Source: Polytrichum commune (Eukaryota; Streptophyta; Polytrichopsida; Polytrichales; Polytrichaceae). From it: DNA of 64,000 bases. Shown here piece after piece: positions 59,875-64,000 of the stretch. The position numbers were made by a program, and so were the translations under genes. The notes under the pieces are model-generated. The model was not told where the DNA came from and made no database searches. It saw only the letters and a program-made list of their open reading frames with translations. The stretch lies in the NCBI GenBank assembly GCA_950295325.1, contig OX485808.1, forward strand, positions 8,806,501 through 8,870,500, read 5' to 3'. Positions within the stretch are counted from its first letter, which is position 1. Every line of letters begins with the position of its first letter.

Positions 59875-62800
59875 ATGGCAATGCCGAAAACCTCACACCG
59901 AAATGGGAGCACATCAGGCGGGAGCCTAATCCCCATGGCCCTGGCAAAAGTTTTCAGGGCAGAAGAAGATGTGATGGAGATAGACTCCCCTGCCCAGAGT
60001 CTCAAACAACTGTTGGTAGAGAAGGCCAAAATGCCGCCCGAAGGGGCAGCGAGCGGGAAGCGAAGTCGGGACCCAACAGTAACGCCTCCACACTTACCGT
60101 CACCACCGAAAGTGACCCAAGCCACGGCACCCACTTCCAAACAGCCACTTAAACTTTGGCTAGGGTTCGATGTTATGGAGAAACTTGCCATGGACCAGGG
60201 ATTAGATGAGTTATACATGGACAAGACCATCGATGACAAAGTTACAAGAGGCATCCCCCGCAAAGAAGCTGAAGAGCTAGACAGTGTAAGCATCTCCTAC
60301 CCTAGAGTGCCACAAATATTGTACCCTAGTAATAGGAGTGATGGATTCCCGGGGCAACATCTTAACCTCACTCAACTACCGTCTGAGATAGAAATTGACC
60401 CTATCTCATGCATGTCTCTAGATTTTCAAATTGCCATTCATTTTCAGCTCCCCAACAACCCCCTCTTCCATAATCATGTGAAAAAGCTTGTCAAAGAAAG
60501 GCTAAATGACATGCATATCCCATTAGGCACTAAACTTATAGAGCCCATCTCAATTCTATGCATGAGTATCAAGAGGGGTGGGATTAAGGGAGTTTGGGCT
60601 GGGATAGTCAAACTCCACCTTCTCCACCCCCAAGTTGATGGAGTAGCACTACTCACGGGTCTTAGACCCTTTGTCCTCCACCTTGAGCCCCACTCAAACG
60701 TTGGAAGTCTTGGCAAGGTATGCAAGTCATATCACTCCATTGCTAGAAGCAACAACCTCTCCATCAAAATCTCAAATGACACATTGATTGGTATACCATC
60801 TCATGCTCTTTTTCTTGATATCCTAGAAAATAGCTTTAGGAGAGGCCATAATTTCGAGATTGTAGAGGTACAAAAGAGTACCACTAACAACCATGCTTAC
60901 ATTGTTGCTCCTACCCCCCACCAAGCCCAAAAAATCCAAAAACTCCAAGTATCTACACATCACCAAATCCTTGAAGGTCAAGTGACAAAAGGTCCCTCTC
61001 TTACTTTGGAGCAAAAGGCAAAGAAAGAGGCTCTTACCCTAACCTTCTACAACCTCCCCATTTTGATGAATATTAATGATACCTCCCTTGAAATTTGCAA
61101 AGTATTAGGAACCAAAAATGTTGTATCCATTTGGTTCCACAAGCAAGATGGCTTGAGACACAATGGTAGTGCAAATGTGGAATGCCTTAACCCCTTTGTG
61201 TATAGGAAGTTTGTAGGGAAAGAAGCAAAAATTGGAGCCTACCATGTGGAAATTACCCCACACCGCCAAAGCCTTGACGGTAATGACAAACCCACCAAAG
61301 AATTACTAATCAAATTTGGTTTTGAAGATATTAATACGTGTTTGGTAAACACAATTGAAGCCATCCAAAACCAAACCCAAGAGGAGACTAGTGCAACAAA
61401 GGAAGACGCTTTCATCGGCATGAAGGAGGCAATTGAAGAAGGCAACAAGAAACTCAAACTTGAACTTCACAAAGACATGAAGGACTTAAAGGATGATATA
61501 GTAAGAGAGGCACACATCTATGCGGATGAAATAAACGATAAATTAAAAAAGCAAATGTTGGACATCCAAAGCACTTTGACCTTGGCACTTACCGGAATGC
61601 AACCTCATGCTAAAAGACCAACCACATGTGGAATGACCACAAACCGCCAAGTAAAAAAAAAGTATTTACAACAATACTACCTCATATACGTAGACGTATA
61701 TAGATATAGTAGTATACAAAAAATATGTCATAGTATCATACATAGTACTATACATCGTAATTTTTCTTATATAAAATACAAACATACCCCACATCCATAC
61801 CTATACGGTATGTTCCAAAAAATCACTCATCCAATACACAAACTAAAATACAAAACCCACCCATACAACAACTTCCATACAAAATACAACCTCAGTATAA
61901 AATACAGTAGTCATCTAAATCGGAAAATACCCCGACCTCATCCAAAAAACAATTATCATCTAAGACATAGTCTTCATCCAAGGCACCGTCTTCTCCCAAA
62001 AAACAATCTTCATCCGAAATACGGAAGGTACCCAAAACACATACTCCACCCAAAAAACAAACTTCATCCAAAACATGGACTCCACCCAAAACACAAATTA
62101 CATTCAAAACACATATCTCATCCAAAAGATAGCTCACACCCAAAACAAGAAATCCATCCTAACTTAAGGACACATCCACAAAATAAACTCCATCCTAAAC
62201 ACAACTCCCATCCAAACCCCAAACTTTGTCCCCACTCAAATCCTAACTCCCACTCAAAATACAAACTCTACCCAAAAAATAAAACGGCCTCGGCCTACCG
62301 GCCTCGCCACATAACTAAGTGCAAACACCACTTCACAAACAATTGGAAACCTAACTCAATACCAAATCAAATACCTAAAAACTATGCAAAATCACACCCC
62401 TTACCCATACAACAAGAAAACATAATGCCCGCCCTACCCAACATTTTCTCTACAACAAAACTTGCACTCATTAAATATCAAAAACTAAATAAGAAAAAAC
62501 CAAAAATACCTCACTTATATGGATACTACTTCATTACATCAAGTACATCAAGTATGTATCAAAAATCTACACATAAACCAAATTACACTAATCACCCATA
62601 CAATAACAACTACCCAAAACACACTTTCCGAACAAAATACAACACCCACCCAAATTATACCTCTCATCCAAAACACAAAATACAAAGGCCTCACCCAAAA
62701 TACAGATATTACCCTCATCCTAAATCCAAACCGCAACCAAAACAAAAACCACACCCAAAACTAAATCCCCCCCTCACCCCTAAACATTCAAGTAACATTA

Positions 62801-64000
62801 CACACACCCGGAAACACGAAAAGTACCCAAAACACTTACTGCATCCAACAGACTACATTCATCCAAGACACGGACCTCATCCAAAGCACACACTTTACTC
62901 AAAACACATATCCCATCCAAAACATAATCCACACCATAAACAAAGAACCTATCCTAACCTAAAGACATACCAACAAAATAAATTACATCCTAAACACAAA
63001 CCCCATCCAAAACCCATACCTTACCCCCACTCACAACCCAACCCCCACTCAAAGTACAAACAATACTCAACAAACAAAATGACCTCGGCCTACCGACCGC
63101 GCCACAAAACTAATCGAAAATACCACCTCACTAACTGGGAACCTACCCCAATAACAAATCAAATACCTAATTTATACTATGCGAACTCACACCCCTTAAC
63201 CAAACAACAAGAAAACAGAATACCCGCCCTACACCACATTTCTTCTACAACAAAACTAGCACTCATTAAATATCAAAAACCCAAAATAATTAACCTATAT
63301 AGATACTATCCCTCTACCTCAAGTACATCAAATATAAATAAACCAAATTACACTAACCACCCACATAACAACAACCACCCAAAACATACTCCCCGAACAA
63401 AATACACCACACATCCAAACTATACCTCTCACCCAAAACACAAAATACATTGGCTTCACTCACAATATAGGTACTTCCCAAGAAACGAACTTCATCCTTT
63501 ATCCAAACCGCATAGTCTACACCCAAAACAAAAACCACACCCAAAACTAAATCCCCCCCTCACAACTAAACAATCAAGTAACATTACACACAACCCGAAA
63601 TACGGAAAGTACCCAAAACATATACCAAATCCAACGAACTACTTCCATCCAAGACACGAATTTCATCCAAAGTACATAAGTTACTCAAAACGCATATCTC
63701 ATTCAAAGCATAACCCACACCATGAACAAGGAACCTATCCTAATCTAAAGATATACCCACAAAATAAATTACATCCTAAACACAAACCCCACCCAAAACC
63801 CATACTTTACCCCCACTCACAACCCAACCCCCACTTAAAATACAAACAATACCCAACAAACAAAATGGCCTCGGCCTACCGGCCTCGCCACAAAACTAAC
63901 CGCAAATACCACCTCACTAATTGGAAACCTACCTTAATGACAAATCAAATACCTATATACTACGCGAACTCACACTCCCCACCCAAACAACAAGAAAACA
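59875..64000 (+). CDS. Very long ORF, no stop within the window; unknown protein (partial)
   Basis: I read every codon in this frame. It is open from 59308 (after TGA 59305-59307), with first ATG at 59875, and no stop up to base 64000, so at least 1,375 residues and a missing 3' end. Residues 1-90 are Pro-, Ser- and Lys-rich (KRSRDP looks like a nuclear signal). Residues about 90-470 look globular. Within them, about 385-470 (ALTLTFYNLPILMNINDTSL .. GSANVECLNPFVYRKFVGKE .. YHVEITPHRQSLDG) could be an RRM-like beta-alpha-beta-beta-alpha-beta fold. Residues about 502-575 are a charged coiled coil (KEAIEEGNKKLKLELHKDMK). From about 636 onward it is His-, Pro-, Lys- and Tyr-rich with hexads such as HPKHKL. 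A retroelement gag or ORF1-type protein is the likeliest class because of the possible LTR and binding site upstream, but no zinc knuckle, protease or reverse transcriptase is seen. The function is not known to me. Confidence 0.6.
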   Translation, partial: MAMPKTSHRNGSTSGGSLIPMALAKVFRAEEDVMEIDSPAQSLKQLLVEKAKMPPEGAASGKRSRDPTVTPPHLPSPPKVTQATAPTSKQPLKLWLGFDVMEKLAMDQGLDELYMDKTIDDKVTRGIPRKEAEELDSVSISYPRVPQILYPSNRSDGFPGQHLNLTQLPSEIEIDPISCMSLDFQIAIHFQLPNNPLFHNHVKKLVKERLNDMHIPLGTKLIEPISILCMSIKRGGIKGVWAGIVKLHLLHPQVDGVALLTGLRPFVLHLEPHSNVGSLGKVCKSYHSIARSNNLSIKISNDTLIGIPSHALFLDILENSFRRGHNFEIVEVQKSTTNNHAYIVAPTPHQAQKIQKLQVSTHHQILEGQVTKGPSLTLEQKAKKEALTLTFYNLPILMNINDTSLEICKVLGTKNVVSIWFHKQDGLRHNGSANVECLNPFVYRKFVGKEAKIGAYHVEITPHRQSLDGNDKPTKELLIKFGFEDINTCLVNTIEAIQNQTQEETSATKEDAFIGMKEAIEEGNKKLKLELHKDMKDLKDDIVREAHIYADEINDKLKKQMLDIQSTLTLALTGMQPHAKRPTTCGMTTNRQVKKKYLQQYYLIYVDVYRYSSIQKICHSIIHSTIHRNFSYIKYKHTPHPYLYGMFQKITHPIHKLKYKTHPYNNFHTKYNLSIKYSSHLNRKIPRPHPKNNYHLRHSLHPRHRLLPKNNLHPKYGRYPKHILHPKNKLHPKHGLHPKHKLHSKHISHPKDSSHPKQEIHPNLRTHPQNKLHPKHNSHPNPKLCPHSNPNSHSKYKLYPKNKTASAYRPRHITKCKHHFTNNWKPNSIPNQIPKNYAKSHPLPIQQENIMPALPNIFSTTKLALIKYQKLNKKKPKIPHLYGYYFITSSTSSMYQKSTHKPNYTNHPYNNNYPKHTFRTKYNTHPNYTSHPKHKIQRPHPKYRYYPHPKSKPQPKQKPHPKLNPPLTPKHSSNITHTRKHEKYPKHLLHPTDYIHPRHGPHPKHTLYSKHISHPKHNPHHKQRTYPNLKTYQQNKLHPKHKPHPKPIPYPHSQPNPHSKYKQYSTNKMTSAYRPRHKTNRKYHLTNWEPTPITNQIPNLYYANSHPLTKQQENRIPALHHISSTTKLALIKYQKPKIINLYRYYPSTSSTSNINKPNYTNHPHNNNHPKHTPRTKYTTHPNYTSHPKHKIHWLHSQYRYFPRNELHPLSKPHSLHPKQKPHPKLNPPLTTKQSSNITHNPKYGKYPKHIPNPTNYFHPRHEFHPKYISYSKRISHSKHNPHHEQGTYPNLKIYPQNKLHPKHKPHPKPILYPHSQPNPHLKYKQYPTNKMASAYRPRHKTNRKYHLTNWKPTLMTNQIPIYYANSHSPPKQQEN
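61780..64000. repeat. Large in-frame tandem repeat (795- and 786-bp periods) with inner 18-bp hexads
   Basis: The marker CCTCGGCCTACCGRCC recurs at 62286, 63081 and 63867, giving distances of 795 and 786 bases, both multiples of three. Flanking words recur in step (CAATATGCCCGCC-like segment, AAACTTGCACTCATTAAATA, CCGAACAAAATAC, CCCAAAACTAAATCCCCCCC). Inside each unit are many CATCCAAAACACAAA-type 18-bp units. The first copy is partial or diverged at its left side, and the third is cut by the window edge. Confidence 0.85.

Noticed and set aside
61892-62143. Minus-strand ORF with Cys-rich VLDEVCFLGG units, and similar ones at 62548-62754 and 63353-63544
   Set aside because: These are complements of the HPK hexads. 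Each is short and interrupted, whereas the plus frame is open throughout.

Overview
The window looks like nuclear DNA of a land plant with a repeat-rich genome. The evidence is two conserved plant genes built from many GT-AG introns, a CACTA (En/Spm) transposon, Tourist-like MITEs and long AT-rich intergenic stretches. I cannot fix the species; nothing here is bacterial or organellar. Roughly 1-3.9 kb is intergenic with MITE relics. At 4.0-7.6 kb (+) lies an intact five-exon Mpv17/PMP22-family membrane protein gene, with a foldback element in intron 1 and an apparent 3' UTR intron starting directly after the stop codon.

Convergent with it, at 10.6-32.4 kb (-), is a complete callose synthase of the GSL8/GSL10 clade. 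I could join 50 exons in consistent phase into a 1,946-residue protein. A 105-nt coding exon of this gene has a decayed tandem copy next to it, and the region upstream of its start codon carries two separate tandem-duplicated blocks. From 34.4 to 48.6 kb I see no convincing gene; the stretch holds several MITEs with TAA target duplications, other dispersed repeats and microsatellites.

At 48.6-53.65 kb is a CACTA-type element. Its left terminus is typical and arrays of palindromic TGACTA..TAGTCA motifs are present. It encodes only a TnpA/Transposase_24-like protein (-), broken by an in-frame TAG and frame disruptions, with no Tnp2 transposase and no recognisable right terminus. Minisatellites follow at 54.0-54.4, 55.6-56.1 and 57.1-57.3 kb.

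The most unusual region is 58.4 kb to the right edge (+). A possible short LTR and an initiator-Met-tRNA-type primer-binding site are followed by an array rich in a CACCGAA heptamer. After that comes a reading frame open from 59308 (first ATG 59875) to the last base without a stop: over 1,375 codons after the ATG. Its N-terminal part looks like a structured, possibly nucleic-acid-binding protein plus a coiled coil. The remainder, over 700 codons, is His-Pro-Lys-rich and made of tandem units of about 265/262 codons whose period stays a multiple of three. I recognise no family for it.
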